DNA of 64,000 nucleotides from Streptomyces termitum (GTDB lineage: Bacteria > Actinomycetota > Actinomycetes > Streptomycetales > Streptomycetaceae). The notes below the pieces were generated by a model, which made no database searches, had not been told where the DNA came from, and saw nothing but the letters and a program-made list of their open reading frames with translations. The stretch spans positions 1 through 64,000 of the forward strand of contig NZ_BMUL01000001.1 of assembly GCF_014650175.1 (NCBI RefSeq), read 5' to 3'. The translations under genes and the position numbers were made by a program. Positions 24,752-34,102 of this stretch are shown piece after piece; within the stretch, counting starts at the first letter, position 1; every line of letters starts with the position of its first letter.

Positions 24752-26981
24752 GCCGGCGCCTCCGCGCGTCGATGAGCATCTCCTGCACGTGCCGCAGCGG
24801 CTTGCCCTCCGGGTCGGTCGCGTGGCGCGTCCAGTTCCCGTCCGGGCCGAGGTGCCAGGAGGAGGTGGTGTCGGACATCCCGGTCTCCAGGAGCCGGGTG
24901 AGGGCGGCCCGGTGGGCGGGGTCGGTGACCCGCACCAGGGCTTCGATGCGCCGGTCGAGGTTGCGGTGCATCATGTCGGCGCTGCCGAACCAGACTTCGG
25001 GTTCGCCGCCGTTGCCGAAGGCGAAGACCCGGGAGTGCTCCAGGAAGCGGCCGAGGACCGAGCGGACCCGGATGTTCTCGGAGAGGCCGGGGACGCCGGG
25101 GCGGACGGCGCAGATGCCGCGCACCCAGATGTCGACCGGGACGCCGGCCCGGGAGGCCCGGTAGCAGGCGTCGATGACGGCCTCGTCGACCATCGAGTTG
25201 ACCTTGATCTTCACGTACGCCGGCCGGCCCGCCCGGTGGTGCGCGATCTCCTTGGTGATGCGGGAGACCAGTCCGTCGCGGAGCGACTTGGGGGCGGTGA
25301 GGAGGCGGCGGTAGGTCTCGCGGCGGGAGTAGCCGGAGAGCCGGTTGAAGAGGTCGGAGAGGTCGGCGCCGACCTGCGGGTCGGCGGTGAGCAGGCCGAG
25401 GTCCTCGTAGAGCCGGGCGGTCTTGGGGTGGTAGTTGCCGGTGCCGACGTGCGAGTAGCGGCGCAGCAGGTCGCCCTCCTGACGGACCACCAGGGAGAGC
25501 TTGCAGTGGGTCTTGAGGCCGACGAGGCCGTAGACGACGTGGCAGCCGGCCTCCTCCAGCTTGCGCGCCCACTTGATGTTGGCCTGCTCGTCGAAGCGGG
25601 CCTTGATCTCGACGAGGACGAGGACCTGCTTGCCGGACTCGGCGGCGTCGATGAGGGCGTCGACTATGGGGGAGTCGCCGGAGGTGCGGTAGAGCGTCTG
25701 CTTGATGGCGAGGACGTCGGGGTCGGCCGCCGCCTGCTCCAGGAAGGCCTGGACGGAGGTGGAGAAGGAGTCGTACGGGTGGTGCAGGAGCACGTCCCGT
25801 TCGCGCAGCGCGGCGAAGATGTCGGGCGCGGACGCGGACTCGACCTCGGCGAGGTCCCGGTGGGTGCCGGCGACGAACTTCGGGTACTTCAGCTCGGGCC
25901 GGTCCTGGCCGGCGATGCCGAAGAGGCCGGTGAGGTCGAGCGGGCCGGGCAGCGGGTAGACCTCGGCGTCGGAGATCTTCAGTTCGCGGACGAGGAGGTC
26001 GAGGACGTACGGGTCGATGGACTCCTCGACCTCCAGGCGGACCGGCGGGCCGAAGCGGCGCCGCATGAGCTCCTTCTCCAGGGCCTGGAGGAGGTTCTCG
26101 GCGTCGTCCTCCTCGACCTCCAGGTCCTCGTTGCGGGTCACCCGGAACATGTGGTGCGCGAGCACCTCCATGCCGGGGAACAGCTCCTCCAGGTGCGCCG
26201 CGATCACGTCCTCCAGGGGGACGTACCGCTGCGGGGACGCCTCCAGGAAGCGGGAGAGCAGCGGCGGCACCTTGACCCGGGCGAAGTGGCGGTGGCCGCT
26301 GACCGGGTTGCGGACGACGACGGCGAGGTTGAGGGAGAGCCCGGAGATGTACGGGAAGGGGTGCGCCGGGTCCACGGCGAGCGGGGTGAGGACGGGGAAG
26401 ATCCGCTGCCGGAACAGGGTGAACAGGCCGGCCTGCTCCTTCTCGGTCAGCTCGGGCCAGCGGATCAGGTGGATGCCCTCGTCGGCCAGGGCGGGGGCGA
26501 CGTCCTGCTGGTAGCAGGCGGCGTGCCGGGCCATGAGCTCGCGGGAGCGGGTCCAGATGAGGTCGAGGACCTCGCGGGGCTGGAGCCCGGAGGCGGAGCG
26601 GGTGGCGACGCCGGTGGCGATGCGGCGCTTGAGTCCGGCGACCCGGACCATGAAGAACTCGTCGAGGTTCGAGGCGAAGATCGCGAGGAAGTTCGCCCGT
26701 TCGAGGAGGGGGGTGGCGGGGTCCTCGGCGAGTTCGAGGACGCGCTCGTTGAAGGCGAGCCAGCTGCGCTCGCGGTCCAGGAAGCGGCCCTGGGGCAGCT
26801 TCCCGCCGCCGTTCCCGCCGCCCTCGGTCCCGTCCTCGTACTCCTCGTAGACGTCGGGGTCGACGTCGAGCTCGGGCTCCGGGCCGCTGTACGGGCGGGA
26901 GGCCGTCGCGGCGCTCGGGGAGGGCTGCGGGGACGCGGGGGCGGAGGTCTGGACCGGGACCTCGGCGGGCTGCTGGCTCAT
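24738..26981 (-). CDS. ppk: Polyphosphate kinase (Ppk1)
   Basis: A 747-residue PPK1. It makes polyphosphate from ATP and can regenerate ATP from it. An acidic, Pro/Gly-rich N-terminus (1-75) precedes the N domain ([17 protein letters not shown]), then the head domain ([14 protein letters not shown]) and two catalytic PLD-like domains. The autophosphorylated His lies in [23 protein letters not shown], and a second conserved His is in the [17 protein letters not shown] region. The start at 26981 was chosen for GGAAGA 8 nt upstream. An in-frame ATG at 27107 would add 42 residues but has no visible ribosome site. It is first gene of ppk-CHAD-NUDIX. Confidence 0.95.
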   Translation of the reverse strand: MSQQPAEVPVQTSAPASPQPSPSAATASRPYSGPEPELDVDPDVYEEYEDGTEGGGNGGGKLPQGRFLDRERSWLAFNERVLELAEDPATPLLERANFLAIFASNLDEFFMVRVAGLKRRIATGVATRSASGLQPREVLDLIWTRSRELMARHAACYQQDVAPALADEGIHLIRWPELTEKEQAGLFTLFRQRIFPVLTPLAVDPAHPFPYISGLSLNLAVVVRNPVSGHRHFARVKVPPLLSRFLEASPQRYVPLEDVIAAHLEELFPGMEVLAHHMFRVTRNEDLEVEEDDAENLLQALEKELMRRRFGPPVRLEVEESIDPYVLDLLVRELKISDAEVYPLPGPLDLTGLFGIAGQDRPELKYPKFVAGTHRDLAEVESASAPDIFAALRERDVLLHHPYDSFSTSVQAFLEQAAADPDVLAIKQTLYRTSGDSPIVDALIDAAESGKQVLVLVEIKARFDEQANIKWARKLEEAGCHVVYGLVGLKTHCKLSLVVRQEGDLLRRYSHVGTGNYHPKTARLYEDLGLLTADPQVGADLSDLFNRLSGYSRRETYRRLLTAPKSLRDGLVSRITKEIAHHRAGRPAYVKIKVNSMVDEAVIDACYRASRAGVPVDIWVRGICAVRPGVPGLSENIRVRSVLGRFLEHSRVFAFGNGGEPEVWFGSADMMHRNLDRRIEALVRVTDPAHRAALTRLLETGMSDTTSSWHLGPDGNWTRHATDPEGKPLRHVQEMLIDARRRRRAQP

Positions 26982-27180
26982 GGGGCCATTCTTCCGCGCG
27001 AAGGGGGTCTCGGGCGCGTCGGAGCGGGCCGTGGGGGAGGGCAGTCTCCCCTTGGGAAGTCTTCCCGGGGAGGAGGCCCTGCCGGGTGCGGACACGGATC
27101 GCTTCATTGCGTGAGCGTCGCAAGCGCGTCTGAATGGCGGGTGACGACGACATGACGTACGGGAATCGCGGACCGATCAG

Positions 27181-27206
27181 GGCGGGGCCCGTTTCCGGAC
27201 CCCGCC
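27181..27206 (-). terminator. Terminator of the gntR-ABC operon
   Basis: An 11-bp G+C stem with one G-U pair and a GAAA tetraloop (minus strand) lies 38 bp past the permease stop. It separates this operon from the ppk promoter region. Confidence 0.7.
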
Positions 27207-27243
27207 CCGGACCGTGACGGAGGGTGATCCCCGCCGGGCGCGC

Positions 27244-28227
27244 CTAGGGGTGCCGGGCCCGCAGCACGCGGAAGGCGGCGTAGAGGGCGAGGGCGGCGAG
27301 GGCGAGGAGGATGCCGGACTCGATGAGCTGGGTGGGCCAGAAGTGGGATTCGGGGTGGTAGTCGGCGTACTGAGAGACGACGCCGTGGTCGGCGAAGCAC
27401 TGGGCCTGCGCCTTGCCCCACGCCTGGGGGTCGGTGTCGATGCCGGGGGCGTTGTTGATCTGCTCCCAGCACCGCGACTCGTCGAAGCGGGCACCGGAGG
27501 AGGTGAGCAGGCCGGTGTCCATGACGAGGCCGTTGCCGGGGGCCCACAGGGTGGGTCCGGCGGGGCCGGTGACGGTCTCCACCGGCATCAGGGACCAGCG
27601 GTAGGCGCCGAGGACGAGGGTGAGCAGGCCCATGACCAGGGCGGTGGCGGCCATGGCGGGCAGGGTGCGGCGGACGAGCTGGCCGATCAGGGCGCCGACG
27701 GCGAGGGCGGCGAGGAGGTACGCGAAGAGGACGGCGCCGGTCGGGATGTAGACGTACGGCTCGGCCCAGAGGAAGTACCCGACCTCTCCCGTCCGGGACC
27801 AGCCGAGGGCGAAGACGCCCATGCCGGCGAGTGCGGTGAGGGAGGCGCCCGCCGCGGTGAGGAGCAGTTTGGAGCGGAGCCAGGCGGCCGGGCTCACCGA
27901 CTGGGTGAGGGAGAGGCTGTACGTCCCCGACTCGTACTCGCGGGCCACCATCGGGCCCGCGACCAGGGCGGCGACGGCGATCGGCAGCAGGGCCAGGCCC
28001 ATGCCCAGGTATTGCAGGAGCCACTGGAGCAGGCCGAACGCCCGGTTGTCGGGGTCCGGGTTCCAGCCGCCGTTCTCCAGGGCGGTGTCCGGGTAGCGCG
28101 CGTCCCAGATCCGCAGGGCGGCGACCGCGGCCAGGGCGAGGAGGACCAGGGCCAGGGCCGCCCACAGCGTCCGCCGGTACTGGCGGACCGTCACCCAGGC
28201 GGGGCCCCTGAGGGCGGGGCTGCTCAT
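27244..28227 (-). CDS. ABC exporter permease of the GntR-controlled operon
   Basis: A 327-residue permease with six transmembrane helices. A large extracellular loop (about 215-295) holds two cysteines (ESRCWEQ and AQCFADH) that could form a disulfide. The N-terminus GPAWVTVRQYRRTLWAAL and the motif GPMVAREYESGTYSLSLTQSVS are typical of YtrC/D-like ABC-2 permeases. The start overlaps the ATPase stop by 4 bp. Substrate unknown; relatives respond to cell-wall antibiotics. Confidence 0.88.
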   Translation of the reverse strand: MSSPALRGPAWVTVRQYRRTLWAALALVLLALAAVAALRIWDARYPDTALENGGWNPDPDNRAFGLLQWLLQYLGMGLALLPIAVAALVAGPMVAREYESGTYSLSLTQSVSPAAWLRSKLLLTAAGASLTALAGMGVFALGWSRTGEVGYFLWAEPYVYIPTGAVLFAYLLAALAVGALIGQLVRRTLPAMAATALVMGLLTLVLGAYRWSLMPVETVTGPAGPTLWAPGNGLVMDTGLLTSSGARFDESRCWEQINNAPGIDTDPQAWGKAQAQCFADHGVVSQYADYHPESHFWPTQLIESGILLALAALALYAAFRVLRARHP

Positions 28228-29075
28228 GCGGGGGCTCCTTCGGGGGTGCGGAGGTGGGCGAGGAGGAGTTCTTCGAGGGAGGGTTCGGTGGTCTCCCAGG
28301 GGCCTTCGACGGGGCCCTCGCGGCGGACGAGCGCGGTGAGCTGACGGCCCGTCGTGCGGGAGTCGACCACCGTGTGCGGGGCGAGGTCGCCGACCGGGCC
28401 GCGCAGCAGGGCGTGCGCGGCGAGCAGGTCGTCGACGGTGCCGGCGAGGCGGATGCGGCCGCCGGCGAGCAGCAGCAGGTGGTCGCAGGAGCCCTCCAGC
28501 TCGGTGAGGATGTGCGACGACATGACGACGGTGGTGCCGCGCTCGGCCGCGTCGGCCATCAGCAGGCCCATGAGCTGGTGCCGGGCGAGCGGGTCGAGGT
28601 CGGCCATCGGCTCGTCGAGGAGCAGGAGCCCGGCGCGCTTGCCGAGCGCGAGGGCGAGGGCGACGCGGGTGCGCTGGCCGCCGGAGAGGTGGTGGACGAG
28701 GGTGTCGGAGGAGAAGCCGCCGCCCTCGACGACCCGGAGCGCGGCGGCCCCGTCCCAGCGGCCGGGGTTGAGCTCGCGGCCCATGCGCAGGGTGTCGGCG
28801 ACGGTGAGCCGGGGGTGCAGCGGCTTGCTCTGGGCGACGTACGCGAGGTCGTCGCGGGCGGGCCGGGCGAGGGTGCCCTCGGTGGGCCGGGTGAGGCCGG
28901 CGGCGAGGGCGAGGAGGGTGGACTTGCCGGCGCCGTTGGGGCCGACGAGGGCGCAGATCCGGCCGGTGGGGAGGGCGAAGTCGCACTCCCGCAGGGCCCA
29001 GCCGCCGCGTCGTCCTCCGTACTTCTTGCCCAGGAGGTCCGCCTCCAGGGCGATTCCCTCGGTATGTGCGGTCAC
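28224..29075 (-). CDS. ABC transporter ATPase of the GntR-controlled operon
   Basis: A 283-residue nucleotide-binding protein. Walker A is GPNGAGKST (about 45-53), the signature is LSGGQRTR, Walker B LLLLDEPMADLDP, and the H-loop SSHILTELE. The GTG start overlaps the gntR stop by 4 bp. It pairs with the permease that follows. Confidence 0.9.
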   Translation of the reverse strand: MTAHTEGIALEADLLGKKYGGRRGGWALRECDFALPTGRICALVGPNGAGKSTLLALAAGLTRPTEGTLARPARDDLAYVAQSKPLHPRLTVADTLRMGRELNPGRWDGAAALRVVEGGGFSSDTLVHHLSGGQRTRVALALALGKRAGLLLLDEPMADLDPLARHQLMGLLMADAAERGTTVVMSSHILTELEGSCDHLLLLAGGRIRLAGTVDDLLAAHALLRGPVGDLAPHTVVDSRTTGRQLTALVRREGPVEGPWETTEPSLEELLLAHLRTPEGAPA

Positions 29076-29464
29076 TGTTCCCCGTCCCCCTCGAAGTGCT
29101 GTGCCAGTACGTCGGTGAAGAGTGCGGTCACGTCCTCGCGGTCGAGTCCGGCGGCGCGTGCGCGGCGGGCCCAGGCGGCGAGCTCGCCCCGGAGGGGGGA
29201 GTCGGCGGGGGCGGTGGTGCCGAGCGTGGCGCGGACGAAGGTGCCGAGGCCGCGGCGGGCCTCGACGAGTCCTTCGCGTTCGAGTTCGCGGTAGGCCTTG
29301 AGGACCGTGTTGGGGTTGATGGCGGTCGCCTCGACGACCTCGCGTGCGGTGGGCAGCCGGTCGCCGGGTTCCAGGAGGCCCATCCGGAGGGCCTGTTTCG
29401 TCTGCTGGACGATCTGGAGGTAGGTGGCGACGCCGCTGCGCCGGTCGATGCGGTACTCGACCAC
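29072..29464 (-). CDS. GntR-family regulator, YtrA subfamily
   Basis: A 130-residue regulator. The winged helix-turn-helix (about 3-75) carries the GntR signature EPGDRLPTAREVVEATAINPNTVLKAYRELEREG. A short C-terminal helical tail (about 90-130) defines the YtrA subfamily, which controls ABC exporters in cis. The GTG at 29464 was chosen for GGAAGG 5 nt upstream. An ATG at 29488 would lie inside the operator palindrome. Autoregulation is implied by the palindrome directly upstream. Confidence 0.88.
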   Translation of the reverse strand: MVEYRIDRRSGVATYLQIVQQTKQALRMGLLEPGDRLPTAREVVEATAINPNTVLKAYRELEREGLVEARRGLGTFVRATLGTTAPADSPLRGELAAWARRARAAGLDREDVTALFTDVLAQHFEGDGEQ

Positions 29465-29471
29465 GATTCCC

Positions 29472-29515
29472 TTCCACCACCCTTTCACTAATCAAGTAGT
29501 GAAAGGGTGGTGGAA
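29472..29515. promoter_or_regulatory. 44-bp palindromic operator of the GntR/YtrA operon
   Basis: A perfect 19-bp inverted repeat (29472-29490 with 29497-29515) is separated by ATCAAG. It lies 7 bp upstream of the gntR start. YtrA regulators bind long dyads of this kind. The A+T centre (minus strand CTACTTGATTAGTG) probably overlaps the promoter. The lack of a T-run makes a terminator for the upstream mshD less likely. Confidence 0.8.
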
Positions 29516-29573
29516 AGAAGGGGGCGGTGTCAACCGCCCCCGGGTGAGGAGGTGTTACGGCTCCGAGGCGGCG

Positions 29574-30503
29574 TTACGACTCCGCGCGGTACATCAGGTC
29601 CACCTCGTGGGTCCGGAAGCCCAGCCCCTCGTAGACCCGCACGGCCGCCGTGTTGTCCGCGTCCACGTACAGCATCGCGGTCGGCAGCCCCCGCGCCGCC
29701 AGGTGCCGCAGGCCGATCGCGGTGAGCACCTTGCCGAGGCCGCCGCCCTGCGCCTGCGGCAGGATCCCGACCACGTACACCTCGCCGAGCTGTTCCTCGG
29801 CGTGCGTCTTGGTCCAGTGGAAGCCGAGGAGCCGGCCCTCGGCGTCCTCCGCGAGGAAGAAGCCCTTCGGGTCGAACCACGGCTCGGCCGTGCGATCGTC
29901 CAGGTCCCGCTGGGTCAGCGAGCCCTGCTCGGGGTGGTGGGAGAAGGCGGCGGCGTTGACCGCGAGCCAGGCCGCGTCGTCCCGGCCGGGGACGAAGGTG
30001 CGGATCGTGACGCCCTCGGGGACGGCCGGCTCGGCGATGTCCAGCGGCTCCAGGGGGCGGCGCAGCTGGCGCAGTTCGCGGAAGAGGGTGAGGCCCAGGA
30101 CCTGTGCGAGGTGCCGGGCGGCGGGCTTGCCGCCGTGCGCCCAGACGCGCAGCCGCTTGCCGGAGGCGTCGAGGAGGGCGGTGCCCAGCGCCCGCCCGTG
30201 GCCCCGGCCGCGCCGGTCGGGGTGGACGACGAGTTCGGCGGCGGGCGCCTCGACCGGGTCGGTCTCCTCCAGCTGGGCGTAGCCGTGGAGGTGCGGGCCG
30301 GAGGTGAGGAGGAGGTGGCGGATGCCGTCGCGCCGGCCGTGGCGCAGGTAGAGGCGGCCCTGCTCGGAGACGGCGTGCACGCCGTCGGCGCGGTCCGCGG
30401 CCGCGAGCAGCTCCATGACCTCCCGGACCTGGTCGGGGGTCAGCTCGTCGTGGATCTGGATCTGCCGTCCCGGTTCGAGGGGCGGCACCGCGTCGGAAGT
30501 CAT
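29574..30503 (-). CDS. mshD: Mycothiol synthase MshD
   Basis: A 309-residue enzyme of two GNAT domains. It acetylates the Cys amine of Cys-GlcN-Ins, the last step of mycothiol synthesis. The acetyl-CoA loop of domain 1 is VVHPDRRGRGHGRAL (about 92-106) and of domain 2 VGILPQAQGGGLGKVL (about 245-260). MshD landmarks are FSHHPEQGSLTQRDLDDR, WFDPKGFFLAEDAEG and LYVDADNTAAVRVYEGLGF. ATG start. mshA lies at the right edge of the window. Confidence 0.95.
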   Translation of the reverse strand: MTSDAVPPLEPGRQIQIHDELTPDQVREVMELLAAADRADGVHAVSEQGRLYLRHGRRDGIRHLLLTSGPHLHGYAQLEETDPVEAPAAELVVHPDRRGRGHGRALGTALLDASGKRLRVWAHGGKPAARHLAQVLGLTLFRELRQLRRPLEPLDIAEPAVPEGVTIRTFVPGRDDAAWLAVNAAAFSHHPEQGSLTQRDLDDRTAEPWFDPKGFFLAEDAEGRLLGFHWTKTHAEEQLGEVYVVGILPQAQGGGLGKVLTAIGLRHLAARGLPTAMLYVDADNTAAVRVYEGLGFRTHEVDLMYRAES

Positions 30504-30662
30504 GCCCCGAGCCTACGGCGACACTTCGTCAGCCAGAGGCAACTGTCTTGTAACCGGCCACCCCCTGTTGCGCTACGCGCGTTGACTCTAGGCTGCCACC
30601 GCAGGCCGGGGGATGAACAAGGCCGCGAAACGGGACAAGGCGAAAAGAGGGCCTCGGGAGAG

Positions 30663-32486
30663 ATGGCAGTGAAGCGCGAGAACAGCAAGGCGGTGCGGCG
30701 GATTCTGGCCGCGGGCGCGGGGCTGGCGACGGTCGGGGCGCTCGTCGCCGCGATGCCTGCGGGCGCCGCCCAGGACACCGCCGCCGCCGGGGGCGGGACG
30801 AACGGCAAGGGCTGGGGCCGGATGGTCGACGTCCAGCTGCTGTCCTTCAACGACCTGCACGGCAACCTGGAGCCGCCGGCCGGCTCCTCCGGCCAGGTCA
30901 CCCGTCTGAACGCGGACGGCACCACCACGAAGGTCGACGCCGGCGGTGTCGAGTACCTGGCGACCCACCTGCGCGAGGCGCGCAAGGGGAACCGTTACTC
31001 CATCACGGCGGCCGCGGGCGACATGATCGGCGCCTCGCCGATGCTCTCCGGCCTCTTCCACGACGAGCCGACCATCGGCGCGCTCAACGGCCTGGGCCTC
31101 GACGTCAGCTCCGTCGGCAACCACGAGTTCGACGAGGGCTCGGCCGAGCTGGCCCGCATGCAGAACGGCGGCTGTCACCCGACGGCCGGCTGCTACGTGC
31201 CGGGCAAGAAGTTCCGGGGCGCCGACTTCCCCTACCTCGCGGCCAACGTGACGAAGGAGTCGACGGGCAAGCCGGTCCTCGACCCGACCTTCATCTGGGA
31301 GAAGAACGGCGTCCGCATCGGCTTCATCGGCGTGACCCTGGAGGGCACCCCGAACGTCGTCACCGCCGAGGGCGTCAAGGGCCTGAAGTTCGGCGACGAG
31401 GTCGAGACGATCAACAAGTACACCAAGGTCCTGGAGCGCAAGGGCGTCAAGTCCATCGTCGCCCTGGTCCACGAGGGCGGCCTGCCGGCCTCCTCCTCGT
31501 ACAACTACGACTGCGACAGCCCCGGTCCGGGCGACGGCGTCTCCGGCGCGATCGTCGAGATCGCCAAGAAGGTCTCGCCGCAGGTCGACGCGATGGTCAC
31601 CGGCCACACCCACCAGGCGTACGCGTGCACCATCCCCGACCCGGCGGGCAAGCCGCGCCTGGTCACCTCGGCGTCCTCCTTCGGCAAGCTGTTCACCGAC
31701 ACGACGCTGACCTACGACCGCGCCACCAAGGACATCGTGCGCGCGGCGGTCGCCACGTCCAACAAGGTCGTCACCCGTGACGTCCCGAAGGCCGCGGACA
31801 TGACCAGGCTGATCGGCGACTGGCAGGCGCTCGCCGCCCCGATCGCCAACCGCCCGCAGGGCTGGATCGCCGGCGACATCAACGGCCGCGGCTCCACGGC
31901 GTACGAGAAGCCGCTCGGCGACGTGATCGCCGACGCGCAGCTGGAGGGCCTGGCCCCGGCGGACAAGGGCGGCGCCCAGCTCGCCTTCATGAACCCGGGC
32001 GGCATCCGCGCCGACCTCGTCCACAAGGCGTCCGGCGCCGAGGGCGACGGCGTGGTGACCTACGGCGAGGCCTTCACCGTCCAGCCGTTCACCAACATGA
32101 TGAACGTCGTCGACCTGACCGGCGCCAACGTCATCGCCACGCTGAAGCAGCAGGTCAGCGGTGCGAACGCGGCCTCCCCGCGGATCCTCCAGATCTCGAA
32201 GGGCCTCACCTACACGCTCGACATGACCAAGGCGGGCGCGGACCGCGTCGTCGAGTCCTCCATCAGGCTCAACGGCGAGCCGATCGACCCGTCGAAGACC
32301 TACCGCGTCGCGATGAACGAGTTCCTCGCGGGCGGCGGCGACGGCTTCCCGGCCCTGGCCACCGGCACGAACAAGCTGGTCGGCGCCTCGGACCTCGACG
32401 TCTTCAACGCCTACCTGGCGGCCAACTCCTCGGCCGCCGCGCCGCTCCCGGTCCCGGCCGCGGACCGCATCACGGTCATCCAGTAG
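30663..32486 (+). CDS. Secreted 5'-nucleotidase / UshA-like metallophosphatase
   Basis: A 607-residue exported enzyme. The signal peptide (about 1-34) ends near AGAAQ. A calcineurin-like metallophosphatase domain carries SFNDLHGN (metal Asp/His), AAGDMIG, GNHEFDEG and GHTHQAY. The 5'-nucleotidase C-terminal domain follows (about 400-607; AFMNPGGIRADL, LAGGGDGFP). It releases phosphate from extracellular nucleotides. Proximity to pst and ppk fits phosphate scavenging. ATG start preceded by CGGGAGAG. A strong terminator follows. Confidence 0.93.
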   Translation: MAVKRENSKAVRRILAAGAGLATVGALVAAMPAGAAQDTAAAGGGTNGKGWGRMVDVQLLSFNDLHGNLEPPAGSSGQVTRLNADGTTTKVDAGGVEYLATHLREARKGNRYSITAAAGDMIGASPMLSGLFHDEPTIGALNGLGLDVSSVGNHEFDEGSAELARMQNGGCHPTAGCYVPGKKFRGADFPYLAANVTKESTGKPVLDPTFIWEKNGVRIGFIGVTLEGTPNVVTAEGVKGLKFGDEVETINKYTKVLERKGVKSIVALVHEGGLPASSSYNYDCDSPGPGDGVSGAIVEIAKKVSPQVDAMVTGHTHQAYACTIPDPAGKPRLVTSASSFGKLFTDTTLTYDRATKDIVRAAVATSNKVVTRDVPKAADMTRLIGDWQALAAPIANRPQGWIAGDINGRGSTAYEKPLGDVIADAQLEGLAPADKGGAQLAFMNPGGIRADLVHKASGAEGDGVVTYGEAFTVQPFTNMMNVVDLTGANVIATLKQQVSGANAASPRILQISKGLTYTLDMTKAGADRVVESSIRLNGEPIDPSKTYRVAMNEFLAGGGDGFPALATGTNKLVGASDLDVFNAYLAANSSAAAPLPVPAADRITVIQ

Positions 32487-32503
32487 CACCCGGCGGTCCC
32501 CCG

Positions 32504-32547
32504 AAAGGGGCCGTCCCCCCGCCCGCGCGGGGGGACGGCCCCTTTTT
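32504..32547 (+). terminator. Strong intrinsic terminator after the 5'-nucleotidase gene
   Basis: A perfect 17-bp stem (32504-32520 with 32529-32545, including an AAA/TTT base) with an 8-nt loop ends in a T-run at 32543-32547. It begins 18 nt past the stop codon. Confidence 0.93.
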
Positions 32548-32592
32548 CCGCGCCCTGGCGGAGATTGACGCGCACCTGTCATCATCGGGTCC

Positions 32593-33453
32593 ATGGAGCG
32601 ACGACGCTTTCTCACCGGGGCCCTCGGGGCCGGAGCCCTCCTGCTCGCCGGGGCGCCCGCGGCGCGGGCCGCGGCCGCGGACCCGCGGGCGTGGATGGCC
32701 GGACACGGCGACGGGACCGCGCTCGCGCGGCTCACCATCCCCGGGACGCACGACTCCGGGGCGCGGTTCGGCGGGCCCTGGGCACAGTGCCAGAACACGA
32801 CGATCGCCCAGCAGCTCGACAGCGGCGTCCGCTTCCTCGACGTGCGGTGCCGGGTGACCGGCGGCTCCTTCGCTGTACACCACGGCTCCGCCTACCAGAA
32901 CATGATGTTCGGCGACGTCCTGATCGCCTGCCGCGACTTCCTCGCCGCGCACCCCTCCGAGACCGTCCTCATGCGGGTCAAGCAGGAGTACTCGGAGGAG
33001 TCCGACGCGGTCTTCCGGGCCGTCTTCGACGACTACCTCGACGCGCGCGGCTGGCGCTCCCTCTTCCGGATCGGCGACGGGCTGCCGGCGCTCGGCGAGG
33101 CGCGCGGCCGGGTCGTGCTGCTCGCCGACAACGGCGGGCTGCCCGGCCTGCGCTGGGCCGACTCCCGGTACTTCGCCGTCCAGGACGACTGGAACGCGCT
33201 GCCCGCCGCCAAGTACCCCAAGGTCGAGGCCCACTTCCGGGCCGCCGTCGAACGCCCCGGACCGCTGTACGTGAACTTCGTCAGCACCTCCGCCGCCCTG
33301 CCGCCCCGCTGGAACTCCGACAACCTCAATCCGCGCGTCCACGGCTGGCTGGACGGCTCCTGGGCGGCCGGCCGCACCGGCCTCGGCATCGTCCCGCTGG
33401 ACTTCCCCGCCACCCGCGCCGGACTCGTCGAGGCGCTGCTGCGGCACAACTGA
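32593..33453 (+). CDS. Secreted PI-PLC-like phosphodiesterase
   Basis: A 286-residue exported protein. A twin-arginine-like signal (MERRRFLTGALGAG, cleavage near ARAAA) precedes a PLC X-type TIM barrel. The catalytic His pair is His53 (IPGTHDSG) and His96 or His97 (AVHHGSAY), with Asp83 and Arg85 in FLDVRCRV. It should cleave phosphatidylinositol or related glycolipids by the metal-independent bacterial mechanism. ATG start. It follows the terminator of the 5'-nucleotidase, so it is transcribed separately. Confidence 0.9.
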   Translation: MERRRFLTGALGAGALLLAGAPAARAAAADPRAWMAGHGDGTALARLTIPGTHDSGARFGGPWAQCQNTTIAQQLDSGVRFLDVRCRVTGGSFAVHHGSAYQNMMFGDVLIACRDFLAAHPSETVLMRVKQEYSEESDAVFRAVFDDYLDARGWRSLFRIGDGLPALGEARGRVVLLADNGGLPGLRWADSRYFAVQDDWNALPAAKYPKVEAHFRAAVERPGPLYVNFVSTSAALPPRWNSDNLNPRVHGWLDGSWAAGRTGLGIVPLDFPATRAGLVEALLRHN

Positions 33454-33505
33454 GCCGCCCGCAAAGCGCTGGCGCCCGGCCCCGGGGGCGTACGACCATG
33501 CCCGC

Positions 33506-34075
33506 ATGGAGAGCGAAGCGAGCGACGTACGGCGGTGGACCACCGCCACCGTCCACCCCGATATGTGGACCGACCCCGCCGAGGACCCGCGCGAGCGGGA
33601 CGCGGTGGAGGGCGCCGACGAGCGGGCCGCGCTCCTGGAGGCGCTGCGGTACTTCCGGCTCACCCTGGAGCTGAAGTGCGAGGGCCTGGACGCGGAGCAG
33701 CTCGCCCGCCGCTCCGTGCCGCCCTCGACGATGTCGCTGCTGGGCCTGATCCGGCACATGGCCGAGGACGAGCGGCACTTCCGCCGCCTCGCGGGCGGGG
33801 ACCTGCCCCGGATCTACCGCACCGCCGACGACCGCGAGGCCGACTGGGACGGCGCGGTCGCCGATCCGGAGGTCGTCGCGGAGGCCCGGCGCCGCTGGAA
33901 GGAGGAGGCCGGGGCCACCGACCGCTTCCTGGCCGCCGCCCCCGACCTCGGCGCCCCGCTCCCCGACGGCGGCCGGCTCCGCGAACTCCTCGCCATGCAG
34001 GTCACCGAGTACGCCCGCCACTGCGGCCACGCCGACCTGCTGCGCGAACGGCTCGACGGCCGGGTCGGGCAGTAG
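33506..34075 (+). CDS. DinB-like DUF664 family protein
   Basis: A 189-residue four-helix-bundle protein of the DUF664 family. Candidate metal histidines are in LIRHMAEDERHFRR (about 86-96) and in VTEYARHCGHADLLRERL near the C-terminus. It has a polar N-terminal extension of about 30 residues. It is a distant paralogue of the protein at 177-686 and probably uses mycothiol or a metal cofactor. Substrate unknown. It lies 52 bp after the PI-PLC gene and converges on the kinase gene. Confidence 0.85.
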   Translation: MESEASDVRRWTTATVHPDMWTDPAEDPRERDAVEGADERAALLEALRYFRLTLELKCEGLDAEQLARRSVPPSTMSLLGLIRHMAEDERHFRRLAGGDLPRIYRTADDREADWDGAVADPEVVAEARRRWKEEAGATDRFLAAAPDLGAPLPDGGRLRELLAMQVTEYARHCGHADLLRERLDGRVGQ

Positions 34076-34102
34076 GCCCCGGCGGGCCCTCCTGTCGGGG
34101 GA

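Noticed and set aside
27108-27180. Possible PHO box upstream of ppk (CGTCACCCGCCATTCAGACG, minus strand)
   Set aside because: Only loosely similar to the GTTCACC repeat. Too weak to list, although PhoP control of ppk is known in Streptomyces.
30540-30600. Promoter of the 5'-nucleotidase (TTGACT near 30580)
   Set aside because: No -10 element at acceptable spacing. Not reported as a promoter.
29424-30662. Upstream extension of the 5'-nucleotidase frame
   Set aside because: The extra 413 residues lie antisense to mshD and are low complexity. The signal peptide starts at 30663.
34076-34102. Weak hairpin between the DUF664 and kinase genes
   Set aside because: Stem of about seven pairs with a wobble. 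Not enough support for a terminator.
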